Positions 27,930 through 36,149 of a DNA stretch of 64,000 nt are shown here, one piece after another. Made by a program: the position numbers and the translations under genes. How positions within the stretch are numbered: the first letter of the stretch is position 1; every line of letters starts with the position of its first letter. Origin of the DNA: Stenotrophomonas nitritireducens (lineage in GTDB: Bacteria; Pseudomonadota; Gammaproteobacteria; Xanthomonadales; Xanthomonadaceae); contig NZ_LDJG01000005.1 of the NCBI RefSeq assembly GCF_001431425.1, forward strand, positions 62,001 to 126,000, given 5' to 3'. Under the pieces are notes generated by a model. That model was not told the DNA's origin and made no database searches. It saw only the letters and a list, made by a program, of their open reading frames with translations.

Positions 27930-28208
27930 GTGACGGTCTATATCGACGATGCGGTACACCCCTGGCGCGGCGAGCGCTGGGCGCATCTGATGGCCGACAC
28001 CCTGCCCGAGCTGCACGCCATGGCGCAGCAGCTCGGGATTCCGCGGCGGGCCTTCCAGAACCGTCCCAGCGGCGCGCATTACGACGTGCCGGCGCCGCTG
28101 CGCGAGACCGCCATCGCCTTGGGCGCGCGCGCCATCTCGCGGCATGACGACCGCGAACTGGTGCGGCGGGTGATCGCCAACGCGCGATCGCAGTACCAGG
28201 CCCTGTAG
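27930..28208 (+). CDS. DUF4031 domain protein
   Basis: 92-aa cytoplasmic protein matching the DUF4031 pattern: MTVYIDDAVHPWRGERWAHL at the N-terminus, ELHAMAQQLGIPRRAFQ, then HYDVPAPLRETAIALGA. The function of this family is unknown. Translation starts at a GTG. It is 14 bp after the previous gene, so the two are likely co-transcribed. Its stop codon TAG (28206-28208) is part of a GTAGGAGC REP palindrome. Confidence 0.83.
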   Translation: MTVYIDDAVHPWRGERWAHLMADTLPELHAMAQQLGIPRRAFQNRPSGAHYDVPAPLRETAIALGARAISRHDDRELVRRVIANARSQYQAL

Positions 28209-28230
28209 GAGCCTACCCGCGCGGGCTCCT
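28205..28230. repeat. GTAGGAGC REP-like palindrome
   Basis: GTAG followed by the inverted repeat AGGAGCC / GGCTCCT around a self-complementary CCCGCGCGGG core. It lies between convergent genes, so it may also act as a terminator. It supplies the stop codon of the DUF4031 gene. Confidence 0.6.
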
Positions 28231-28239
28231 GCGGCAGGA

Positions 28240-28782
28240 TCAGAACGGATCGCTGCCCGGCCGCACTTCCACGCCCAGCAGCGAGCACAGCGCCAGCATC
28301 GCCTCGTCGTCGCGGCTGAGCGCGATCCAGCCGGCGTAGCCGTCGCCACCGGTGTTCCAGTTCCACACCGTGTAGCCATGTTCGCGCAGGCGGTCGTGCG
28401 CGGTCGCCATCAGCATGGGCACGTCGATGTCCTGCGCGAAGTCCTCGTCGTCTAGGTCGCCGCCCCAGTCGATACCCAGGTTCCAGCGCGCGGCCAGTTC
28501 ATCGAGCGCGGCCACGAACGAGTCGACGTCCTTCCAGTCCACATGGAAGCCCGCGCGCCAGTCGATGGCGTCTTTCAGGTCCCACAGCCACTGCTCGTCG
28601 CCAGCCTCGTCCTCGGCGCCGGCACGCGCTTCGCGCCAGGCATCGAACTGCTGCAGCGCCGCCTCCTCGTCGCCGGGATTGATCAGCCACAGCAGGTTCC
28701 ACACCCGCGCCGGATGGTCGTCTTCATCGAAGGTCGGCAGCAGTTCGTCGGAATCCTCGTAATCGGCGCTGTTGTCGGGCAT
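28240..28782 (-). CDS. DUF6630 family acidic protein
   Basis: 180-aa acidic cytoplasmic protein resembling the DUF6630 family: LLWLINPGDEEAALQQFD, LKDAIDWRAGFHVDWKDVDSF, LGIDWGGDLDDEDFAQDID, then YTVWNWNTGGDGYAGWIAL. The acidic beta-rich pattern recalls immunity/SMI1-like small proteins, but no toxin gene is near and the function is unknown. ATG 28782 is used; the frame extends upstream without protein-like content. Confidence 0.75.
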   Translation of the reverse strand: MPDNSADYEDSDELLPTFDEDDHPARVWNLLWLINPGDEEAALQQFDAWREARAGAEDEAGDEQWLWDLKDAIDWRAGFHVDWKDVDSFVAALDELAARWNLGIDWGGDLDDEDFAQDIDVPMLMATAHDRLREHGYTVWNWNTGGDGYAGWIALSRDDEAMLALCSLLGVEVRPGSDPF

Positions 28783-28901
28783 GGGGCTTCTCCGCGGCTT
28801 GATGGCGCGCATTCTGCCGCCGCGCACGCGGCAGCGGAAGCCGCAGCGGTTATCCTTGCGTCCCTGAAGCCGGCCACGGTGGCCGTCAACGAACACTCGA
28901 C

Positions 28902-29147
28902 ATGAGCGATACCCCTCCCGACCGCCTGGCGGTCAACCCCGGCAGCCCGTTCCACGACCCGGCCGCTCTCGAACGCGGCGTCGGCGTGCGCTTCAACGGC
29001 ATCGAGCGCGATGACGTGGAGGAGTACTCGGTCGGCGAAGGCTGGATCCGCGTCCAGGCCGGCAAGGCCCGCGACCGCCGCGGCAACCCGATGACGCTGA
29101 AGATCAACGGTTCGGTCGAGCCGTATTTCCTCGAACTGAACAAATAA
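28902..29147 (+). CDS. DUF3297 family protein
   Basis: 81-aa protein matching DUF3297 over its entire length: PPDRLAVNPGSPFHD, GVRFNGIERDDVEEYSVGEG, and the end NGSVEPYFLELNK. Common in proteobacteria as a small stand-alone protein of unknown function. It is divergent from the DUF6630 gene and converges with the antiporter gene. Confidence 0.88.
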   Translation: MSDTPPDRLAVNPGSPFHDPAALERGVGVRFNGIERDDVEEYSVGEGWIRVQAGKARDRRGNPMTLKINGSVEPYFLELNK

Positions 29148-29155
29148 GGCCGGCG

Positions 29156-29173
29156 GCGCCCCGGGTGGGCGCC
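29156..29173. terminator. Hairpin between convergent genes
   Basis: 7-bp stem GGCGCCC / GGGCGCC with a GGGT loop between the DUF3297 and antiporter stops. No T-run; a weak terminator at most. Confidence 0.35.
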
Positions 29174-29190
29174 ATCGCCGTGGCGGCGGC

Positions 29191-30837
29191 TCAATCCCGC
29201 TGACGGCTTTCCAGCAGGTCCAGGTTGCGGATCAGCTTGCGCGCTACCTCATCGGGGATCTGCCCGTGCCGGGTCAGGCGGAACAGTTCCTCGCGCTCGG
29301 CGGTGAGCCCGGCAGAGCGCAGGCTGCGGTAGGCCTGCTCCATGCGCCGCACCTTCTCCGGATCCTCGTCCGGCCCCTGGCCCTTCTCCAGGTTGCGCTG
29401 GTACAGCAGGCTGACCCGCGCCGCGGCATCGTTGTAGAGCTGCACGTTGGTGGTGGTCTGGCCATCCACCAGCTGCTGGCGCGTCTTCTCCACCGCCGCC
29501 AGCGCGGCCTTGGAGGACAGTTTGCGGGCCAGGTCCTCCACCCGCCGGCTGTCGTCGTCCTTGGGCAGTTCCAGCCCGCGCAGCAGCCGCGGCAGCAGCA
29601 GGCTGGCGCCGAGCAGCGACACCAGGATCACCGAGGCAGCCAGGAAGATCACCAGGTCGCGCGCCGGGAACGGCTCGCCGCCGGGCACCATCAGTGGCAG
29701 GGTCAGCACGCCGGCCAGGGTGATGGCGCCGCGCACGCCGGCCACCGACATCGCCAGCACCACCCGCCACGAAGTCTGGCTGGCACGCTCCTCGCCGCGC
29801 CAGCGCGCGCGCAGCAGGTTCCAGCGCAGCGACAGCCACACCCACGCCAGGCGCAGCACCACCAGCATCGCGTTGATCGCCAGCACGTAGATCGCCAGCC
29901 ACCACCATTCGCGGTGGCCGGTGACCGAGATCGTGTCCGCCGCACGCTGGACGATGCCCGGCAGCTGCTCGCCCAGCAGCACGAACATGATGCCGTTGAA
30001 GCTGAACTGCACGGTGTTCCACACCGCCGCGCGCTGCACGCGCATGCTGCCGCTGATGCGGCCGGTCAGCTCGACATAGCTCATGGTGATGCCGGCGGCG
30101 ACCGCGGCGAGGATGCCCGAAGCATTGAATTCTTCGGCCAGCAGGTAGGCGGCGAAGGGGATCAGCAGGTTGACCAGCAGCGCCGCGCCCGGCTCCTCGC
30201 CGAAGCTGCGCCACAGCCAGCGCTGGAAGGTGGACACCCCCAGGGTCACCGCCACGCCGATGGCCAGGCCGGCGAAAGCCACCCACAGGAAGGTCAGCGA
30301 GGCCTGCGCCAGCGAGAAACTGCCGGTCATCACCGCCGCCACCGCGAAGCGGAAGCAGACCAGGCCGGATGCATCGTTGAGCAGCGACTCGCCTTCCAGG
30401 ATGTGCATCAGTCGCTTGGGAATCGGTACGCGCGAAGCGATGGCGCCTACCGCCACCGGGTCGGTGGGCGAGATGATCGCCGCCAGCGCGAACGCCACCG
30501 CCAGCGGCATGGCCGGGATCAGCCAATGGATCAGCAGGCCGGCGCCGACCACGGTAAACACCACCAGGCCGAACGCCAGTTCCAGGATCGCGCCCTTGTC
30601 GCGGAACAGGCCCTGCTTGGGGATGCGCCAGCCGTCGAGGAACAGCAGCGGCGGCAGGAACAGCAGGAAGAACATGTCCGGTTCCAGCGCATGGCCGCGC
30701 TTGAACACGCCGGATATCAACGCGCCCAGGCCGATCTGCACCAGCGGCAGCGGCAGGGAGAAGGGCAGGATCCTCACCAGGTAGCCGCTGGCGACTACCG
30801 CCACCAGCATCGCCAGAACGACTTCGATCGTGTGCAT
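29191..30837 (-). CDS. Na+/H+ antiporter, CPA1 family (NhaP-like)
   Basis: 548-aa inner membrane cation/proton antiporter. About twelve helices fill residues 1-410, including the substrate-site motif FALAAIISPTDPVAVGAI and LLNDASGLVCFRFAVA (the conserved ND pair). A cytoplasmic tail of about 140 residues, rich in charged helices, follows and may be regulatory. It belongs to the bacterial 'Na+/H+ antiporter' branch of CPA1 and would help pH and sodium homeostasis. Shine-Dalgarno GGAGAGG precedes ATG 30837. It is transcribed alone. Confidence 0.92.
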   Translation of the reverse strand: MHTIEVVLAMLVAVVASGYLVRILPFSLPLPLVQIGLGALISGVFKRGHALEPDMFFLLFLPPLLFLDGWRIPKQGLFRDKGAILELAFGLVVFTVVGAGLLIHWLIPAMPLAVAFALAAIISPTDPVAVGAIASRVPIPKRLMHILEGESLLNDASGLVCFRFAVAAVMTGSFSLAQASLTFLWVAFAGLAIGVAVTLGVSTFQRWLWRSFGEEPGAALLVNLLIPFAAYLLAEEFNASGILAAVAAGITMSYVELTGRISGSMRVQRAAVWNTVQFSFNGIMFVLLGEQLPGIVQRAADTISVTGHREWWWLAIYVLAINAMLVVLRLAWVWLSLRWNLLRARWRGEERASQTSWRVVLAMSVAGVRGAITLAGVLTLPLMVPGGEPFPARDLVIFLAASVILVSLLGASLLLPRLLRGLELPKDDDSRRVEDLARKLSSKAALAAVEKTRQQLVDGQTTTNVQLYNDAAARVSLLYQRNLEKGQGPDEDPEKVRRMEQAYRSLRSAGLTAEREELFRLTRHGQIPDEVARKLIRNLDLLESRQRD

Positions 30838-31083
30838 GCCTCTCCACGAAGTCACCACACTGGCGGCGACGGTTGAACCAACGTGGAAAAACTACCACAG
30901 CCCCGCACGGTCGCCGATGACGGCAGCACGCGTTTCGACAGGAACGCGCAGGCCGCGGGCGATGGCGCCGGCCCGCCTGCGGACGGCACGCCCGCCGGCA
31001 GTGCCGACGCGCGCCTCCCTGCCGCCCTACCCGGCGTCCGTCGGCCCGGCGCCGCGCGCGGCCGGCATGAGGCGTGCGATCTT

Positions 31084-31875
31084 TCAGGCCGCGCCGTCGA
31101 AACGATAGATGTCCATCGCCAGGAAGCCCATGTCGATGCCGGCATCGATGCGCTGCGCGCCGAGCCGGTCCGCACCGGCCGCCCCCATCGCGAAATACAG
31201 CGGCAGCAGGTGCTCGTCGGTGGGATGCGCCTGTGCGGCGAACGGCGCCTGCCGGCGGTAATCGAGCAGCGCCGGCACGTCGTCGGCGCGCAGCTTCTGC
31301 TCCACCCACTGGATGAAGGGGCGCACATACGGCGCCTCCGCGCCCTGCGGGTAGCTGCGCCAGTCGTGCAGGTTGTGGGTGATGCTGCCCGAGCCGACCA
31401 GCAGCACGCCTTCATCGCGCAGCGGCGCCAGCGCACGGCCCATCGCCAGCTGGTGCGCCGGCCCCAGCGACGGCTGGATCGACAGTTGCAGCACCGGGAT
31501 GTCGGCCTGCGGGTAGAGGAAGCGCAGCGGCACCCAGGCGCCGTGGTCGAGCCCGCGCCGCGGGTCGATCACCGGCGCCAGGCCGGCCGCGGCCAGCCGC
31601 GCCGCCACGTCCTGCGCCAGCTCCGGCGCACCCGGGGCCGGGTACTGCAACTGGTACAGCGCGTCGGGGAAGCCACCGAAATCGTGGATGGTTTCAGGCC
31701 GCGCCGGCGCCGACACCATCGGCGCGCGGCCCAGCCAGTGCGCCGAGGCCATCACGATGGCGCGCGGCCGCGGCAGCGCCGCGGCCAGCTCGGCCAGGCG
31801 CGGCCCGACCGGGCCCGGCTCCAGCGCGGTCATCGGCGAGCCATGGGAGATATACAGGGACGGAAGGGATTGCAT
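31084..31875 (-). CDS. ygiD: YgiD-type 4,5-DOPA extradiol dioxygenase
   Basis: 263-aa class III (LigB-type) extradiol dioxygenase. Metal ligands are visible in LYISHGSPM (His), MASAHWLG, and the late THNLHDW; HPTDEHLLPLYFAMGAAG is the C-terminal signature. YgiD in E. coli opens the ring of L-DOPA; the natural substrate in bacteria is uncertain. ATG 31875 is preferred to 31887 because GGAGA lies just upstream. It is divergent from a LysR regulator with a palindromic operator between them, the classical arrangement for a LysR-controlled target. Confidence 0.9.
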   Translation of the reverse strand: MQSLPSLYISHGSPMTALEPGPVGPRLAELAAALPRPRAIVMASAHWLGRAPMVSAPARPETIHDFGGFPDALYQLQYPAPGAPELAQDVAARLAAAGLAPVIDPRRGLDHGAWVPLRFLYPQADIPVLQLSIQPSLGPAHQLAMGRALAPLRDEGVLLVGSGSITHNLHDWRSYPQGAEAPYVRPFIQWVEQKLRADDVPALLDYRRQAPFAAQAHPTDEHLLPLYFAMGAAGADRLGAQRIDAGIDMGFLAMDIYRFDGAA

Positions 31876-31908
31876 GGCAGTCTCCACGCGGAAGGATCGA
31901 TGCCGCTC

Positions 31909-31943
31909 AGGTTATTGCCGCGGCGCGGGGCAACAAATAACCT
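31909..31943. promoter_or_regulatory. Candidate LysR operator
   Basis: Inverted repeat AGGTTATT (31909-31916) and AATAACCT (31936-31943), with an inner TTGCC/GGCAA pair, midway between ygiD and lysR. The symmetry and AT-rich arms against a GC-rich background suggest a dimer or tetramer binding site for the adjacent LysR protein. Confidence 0.6.
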
Positions 31944-31976
31944 CGGCCTCAACGTTTTATTGCGGGATCGGAAACA

Positions 31977-32885
31977 ATGGACACCATCGATGCCATGCGG
32001 GTGTTCGTCGCGGTGGTCGAGCGCAACGGCTTCAGCGCCGCCGCCGAGGCACTGGACCTGTCCACCGCCGCGGTCACCCGGCAGATCGCCGCGCTGGAAA
32101 AGCGCCTGTCCGCGCGCCTGCTCAACCGCACCACGCGGCGGGTCAGCCCGACCAGCATCGGCGCCGCCTACTACCAGCGCTGCGTGCAGCTGCTGGCCGA
32201 GTTCGACGCGCTGGAGGCCTCGGTGGGCGCGCAGGCGCTGCAGCCCTCGGGCCGGCTGCGGATCAACGCGCCGGTCAGCTATGGCATCGCCCGGCTGGCG
32301 CCGCTGCTGCCCGGCTATGCCGAACGCCACCCGGACGTCGAACTGGATCTGTCGCTGTCCGACCGCCAGGTGGACATGGTCGAGGAAGGCTTCGACCTGG
32401 CGATCCGCATCACCCGCCAGCCTGCGCCTTCGCTGATCGCCCGCCGCCTGGCCGAGGCCGCGATCGTGCTGTGCGCGGCGCCGGGCTACCTGGCCCGGCA
32501 CGGCGCGCCGGCGCAGCCGGACGATCTGGCGCACCACGCCTGCCTGGCCTACAGCTACTGGGCCGGCGGCGACAGCTGGCAACTACAGGGTCCGCAGGGC
32601 GAGGTCAGCGTGCCGGTCAGGGCGCGCATGCGCGCCAACAACGGCGAGGTGCTGCGCGAGGCCGCCATCGCCGGCATGGGCATCATCGCCCAGCCCGATT
32701 TCATCGTCGGCCCGGCGCTGGCCGATGGCCGGCTGGTGACGGTGCTGCCGGACTGGCGCCTGCCGCCGGTCGGCATCCATGCGGTCTATGCCAGCCGCAG
32801 CCACCTGGCGCCGAAAGTGCGCAGCTTCATCGACTACCTGGTCGGGCAACTCGGCGCGGACGCCACCGCCCCGTCCTCACCCTGA
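31977..32885 (+). CDS. LysR-family transcriptional regulator
   Basis: 302-aa LysR regulator. N-terminal winged helix-turn-helix (about 3-60, FVAVVERNGFSAAAEALDLS and VTRQIAALEKRL) and C-terminal periplasmic-binding-like effector domain (about 90-290). The sequence type is that of the CrgA/AaeR-like 'YafC' group that often controls quinone, aromatic or dioxygenase genes. Divergent ygiD is its probable target. Its last 9 bp overlap the end of the convergent EAL gene. Confidence 0.91.
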   Translation: MDTIDAMRVFVAVVERNGFSAAAEALDLSTAAVTRQIAALEKRLSARLLNRTTRRVSPTSIGAAYYQRCVQLLAEFDALEASVGAQALQPSGRLRINAPVSYGIARLAPLLPGYAERHPDVELDLSLSDRQVDMVEEGFDLAIRITRQPAPSLIARRLAEAAIVLCAAPGYLARHGAPAQPDDLAHHACLAYSYWAGGDSWQLQGPQGEVSVPVRARMRANNGEVLREAAIAGMGIIAQPDFIVGPALADGRLVTVLPDWRLPPVGIHAVYASRSHLAPKVRSFIDYLVGQLGADATAPSSP

Positions 32886-35822
32886 GTCGCGCGCCAGGGC
32901 CAGCAGCGCCAGCAGCTCGCGCAACGGCATCGGCCGGCCCAGCAGATAGCCCTGCACGTGGTCGCAGCCGTGCGCGACCAGCCAGTCGAGCTGGCCTTCG
33001 GTTTCCACGCCCTCGCCGATCACCACCAGCCCCATGCTGTGGCCCAGCGACAGCAGCGCGCGGCAGATCGCGGCGTTGCGCGGGTTGCGCTCGACGTCGG
33101 CGACGAAGGCGCGGTCGATCTTCAGCGAGTCCAGCGCCAGGTGCTGCAGGTAGGACATGCTGGAGAAACCGGTACCGAAGTCGTCCAGCGCCACCGCGAT
33201 GCCGCTGGCGCTCAGGCTCTCCAGCACCTGCATCGCCTGCGCCGGGTTGCGCATCAGGCTGCTCTCGGTCAGTTCCATCTGCAGCGCGCCGGGCGGCAAC
33301 CCCAGCGCCTCGGCGGCGCGGGTGAACTCGCCGACCAGGTCGCTGTTGAACAACTGCACCGCCGAGACGTTGACCGCGATCGGCAGCCCGGCCCAGCCGT
33401 TGTCGGCCAGCACGCGGCCGGCATGGGCGGCGGCGCGGATCACCCAGCGGCCGAGCGCGATGATCTGGCCGGTGTCCTCGCACAGCTGGATGAAGTCCGA
33501 CGGCGGGATGAAGCTGCCGTCGGGCTGCGGCCAGCGCAGCAGCGCTTCCAGCGCGGCCGGCGAACCGTCGGCGGCATGGCGGATCGGCTGGAAATACAGC
33601 TCGAATTCGTCGCGTTCGATGGCCAGGTGGATGCGCCCGGCCAGCTGCAGCCGGTCGGCGTGGCGCTGCGCCAGCGCGTGGTCGAAACGCAGCACCACCA
33701 CGCCGTTCTCGCGGGCGGCGTGGGCCGCCTGCGCCGCGCAGCCCAGCACCAGGTCGGCGCTCGCACCGTCGCCCGGGCTGTCCGCCACGCCGATGCGCGG
33801 TTCCAGCTGGTGGAACGAATCGCGGCCGCGCACCGGTTCGGACACCGCGTCGCGCAGCGCCTCAAGCGCCCGCTGCGGATCGTGTCCGCTGGCGACCGCC
33901 AGCACGAAATCCTCCGCCGGCTGGTAGGCCAGCAGGCCATAGCGCGCGCCCAGCGTGGCGAGCCGGGCGACCATCGCCTGCAGGACCTCGTCGCCGGCCT
34001 CGCGGCCCAGCGTGTCGGCGACCATCTGCAGCCCGCGCAGCTGCGCGTGGATGATGGTGTAGCCGGCCGCGCCCGCGTCCAGCCGTTCGGCCAGCGCTTC
34101 GATCGTCAACAGGCCGGTGCCGGGATGATGGCTGGCGCGCCAGGCCAGGTCACGCTCGTAGGCCAGCCGCTGGCTGACGTCCTCGGCGAGTACCAGGCAG
34201 GCCGGGCGACCATCGAATTCCAGCCGCGCAAGATGTCCCAGCACCTCGAACAGGCCGCCGTCGCGGCGCCGGTGCATGCGTACCCGCGGCACGGGCGGAC
34301 CGCCGTCCCTGGACTCTTCCAGCGTGCGCTGGATTTCCTCCCATCCATCTTCCGGGCGTATGTCCAGGATGGTCATGGCGAGGAATTCCTCGCGGCTGTA
34401 GCCGTACTGGTCGATCGCGGCCTGGTTCACCTCCAGGAACTGCAGCGTGGCCAGGTCGAAGATCCAGAACGGCGCCGGATTGCGGTCGAACACGAGACGG
34501 AACTGGTGCTCGGCGCGCTGCACGCGCGCTTCGTTGCGCACCCGCTCGGTGATGTCGGTCACCGCGCCGGTCATGCGCGGATGCGGCCCCAGCCCAGACA
34601 CGCGCTCGCCGCGCGCCGACAGCCAGCGCACCGAGCCGTCGCGCAGCACGAGGCGGAACAGCGCGTTCACCGCGCGCCCGGCCTCCGTCGCCTGCTGCAC
34701 CTGCTGGCGCAGCCAGGGACGGTCTTCCTCGTGCACATGCGCATAGAAATCCTCCAGGCGGGCCTGCCGCGCCGGCAGCGCGAACATCCGCCGGGTCAGC
34801 GCCGACCAGCGCAGGGTTCCGCCCTTCCTGTCGATCGACCACGTACCCACCTTGCCGACCTGGTGGGCCAGCGCCAGCTCCGCCGCACCCGTGCGCAGCT
34901 CCTCGGCCAGCCGCGCCTGGCGCAGCGCGCCGCGGCGCATGCTGCCGTACAGGTAGACGAACCCGCACAGATACAGCAGGTAGATGCCGGTGGCGACATA
35001 GAAGTAGGTACGCCACGGCGCCATGACCTCGTCATAGGACAGGCCCGCGAACAGCACCAGCGGATAGTCGCGCGGCGCGCTCACCGCGACCACCCGGCGC
35101 ACGCCATCCATCGGGCTGTCCGCCACGCCCAGCGCCTGCACCTGGTCCGACACCTGCGGCCGGTGCATCGGTCGCGGCAGCCGCCGCTCCACCGCCGACG
35201 GGTCCAGGCTGTGCGCCAGCAGTTCGCCATGGCGGCTGCTGATCGATACCACGCCGCTGCGGCCGGTATCCAGGCCGCTGACCACGCGCTGGAATACCGC
35301 CAGGCGCACGCGCGCCAGCAGCCATTGGCCCGGCTGCACCGGCACCGCGGTCAACACTACCCGGCCGCCGCCGGGGAGCGCTTCCATTCCGCCGACGTAC
35401 AACTCGCCGGCCAGCACCCGGTTCGCCGGCACCGCCCATCGCGCAAGCGTCGGATCGCCAGCGCCCTCGGTCACCGGCATGCCGGCGTCATCGACCAGGG
35501 TGATCGCGGCCAGGTCGGTATTGCGTTCGAGCGTGCCGCGGATGCTGGCCTCCAGCAATGCCGGCGCCCGCTCCGGCACCTGCCGGTAATACTCGCGTCC
35601 GTCGCGGGCGGCGCCGCGCAGCGCGCGTTCCATCGTGGTCAGTTCCGCCCGCAGCAGCCGGTCGCTGCCGGTCGCCAGCGCCATGCTCTGGCGCTGCGCC
35701 GCCTGCAGGCGGCTGCCGCGATCGTTCCACAGCATGATCACCAGCGTCGCAGCCAGCAGCAGCGCGATCACGATCCCGAAAGCGGCGACCTGGCGCAGCG
35801 GTTGGCTCATGTCCCGGTGCAT
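32877..35822 (-). CDS. Membrane PAS-GGDEF(degenerate)-EAL phosphodiesterase
   Basis: 981-aa cyclic-di-GMP signalling protein. Membrane helix at about 14-34, a periplasmic sensor (about 40-280), a second helix about 285-305, two PAS domains (about 320-440 and 445-570), a GGDEF-like domain whose signature is replaced by PAEDF at residues 635-639, and a full EAL domain from about 735 with EALLRW, NVSAVQLF, ELTESSL, ALDDFGTGFSSM and EGVE. The GGDEF part cannot be an ordinary cyclase; the EAL part should hydrolyse c-di-GMP. Good Shine-Dalgarno GGGAAGG before ATG 35822. The frame continues open beyond the start only as antisense of the M13 gene. Confidence 0.92.
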   Translation of the reverse strand: MHRDMSQPLRQVAAFGIVIALLLAATLVIMLWNDRGSRLQAAQRQSMALATGSDRLLRAELTTMERALRGAARDGREYYRQVPERAPALLEASIRGTLERNTDLAAITLVDDAGMPVTEGAGDPTLARWAVPANRVLAGELYVGGMEALPGGGRVVLTAVPVQPGQWLLARVRLAVFQRVVSGLDTGRSGVVSISSRHGELLAHSLDPSAVERRLPRPMHRPQVSDQVQALGVADSPMDGVRRVVAVSAPRDYPLVLFAGLSYDEVMAPWRTYFYVATGIYLLYLCGFVYLYGSMRRGALRQARLAEELRTGAAELALAHQVGKVGTWSIDRKGGTLRWSALTRRMFALPARQARLEDFYAHVHEEDRPWLRQQVQQATEAGRAVNALFRLVLRDGSVRWLSARGERVSGLGPHPRMTGAVTDITERVRNEARVQRAEHQFRLVFDRNPAPFWIFDLATLQFLEVNQAAIDQYGYSREEFLAMTILDIRPEDGWEEIQRTLEESRDGGPPVPRVRMHRRRDGGLFEVLGHLARLEFDGRPACLVLAEDVSQRLAYERDLAWRASHHPGTGLLTIEALAERLDAGAAGYTIIHAQLRGLQMVADTLGREAGDEVLQAMVARLATLGARYGLLAYQPAEDFVLAVASGHDPQRALEALRDAVSEPVRGRDSFHQLEPRIGVADSPGDGASADLVLGCAAQAAHAARENGVVVLRFDHALAQRHADRLQLAGRIHLAIERDEFELYFQPIRHAADGSPAALEALLRWPQPDGSFIPPSDFIQLCEDTGQIIALGRWVIRAAAHAGRVLADNGWAGLPIAVNVSAVQLFNSDLVGEFTRAAEALGLPPGALQMELTESSLMRNPAQAMQVLESLSASGIAVALDDFGTGFSSMSYLQHLALDSLKIDRAFVADVERNPRNAAICRALLSLGHSMGLVVIGEGVETEGQLDWLVAHGCDHVQGYLLGRPMPLRELLALLALARDSG

Positions 35823-36149
35823 CGGCACCTTCCCTGCGTCAGCATTCGGTCTGCATGCATGGTCTCGTTCGTCGTCGTCCGCCGTGCCATCGGAAACCAT
35901 GGGCCGCAGCCGCCTGCCGGGCTCGCGCAGGACGGCACATGCGCAACGCGGTTCCCGCCTTCCCCGGGAGCCGCCATCGATGTCCGCTTCACAGCATGCA
36001 GTACAAACGCCCTCGACGGGAAGACTTGCGCGCAGCCCAGGTTCCATCGCGGCATATCCCTGGCGCGGGAACAAGTGCCGGAATCGGGAGCGCGCGCCCC
36101 TGTGCACAGGACTAGACTGCCGGTTCCATCCCAGATTTCCGGAGCCGCC
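35823..36149. other. 327-bp divergent intergenic region
   Basis: It separates the EAL gene and the M13 peptidase gene and must hold both promoters. A TAGACT -10-like box at 36111-36116 could serve the peptidase. I see no gene, repeat or strong hairpin in it. Confidence 0.5.

Noticed and set aside
28240..28782. The acidic DUF6630 gene as an immunity gene of a toxin system
   Set aside because: No toxin, secretion or polymorphic-toxin gene is nearby; the resemblance is only compositional.
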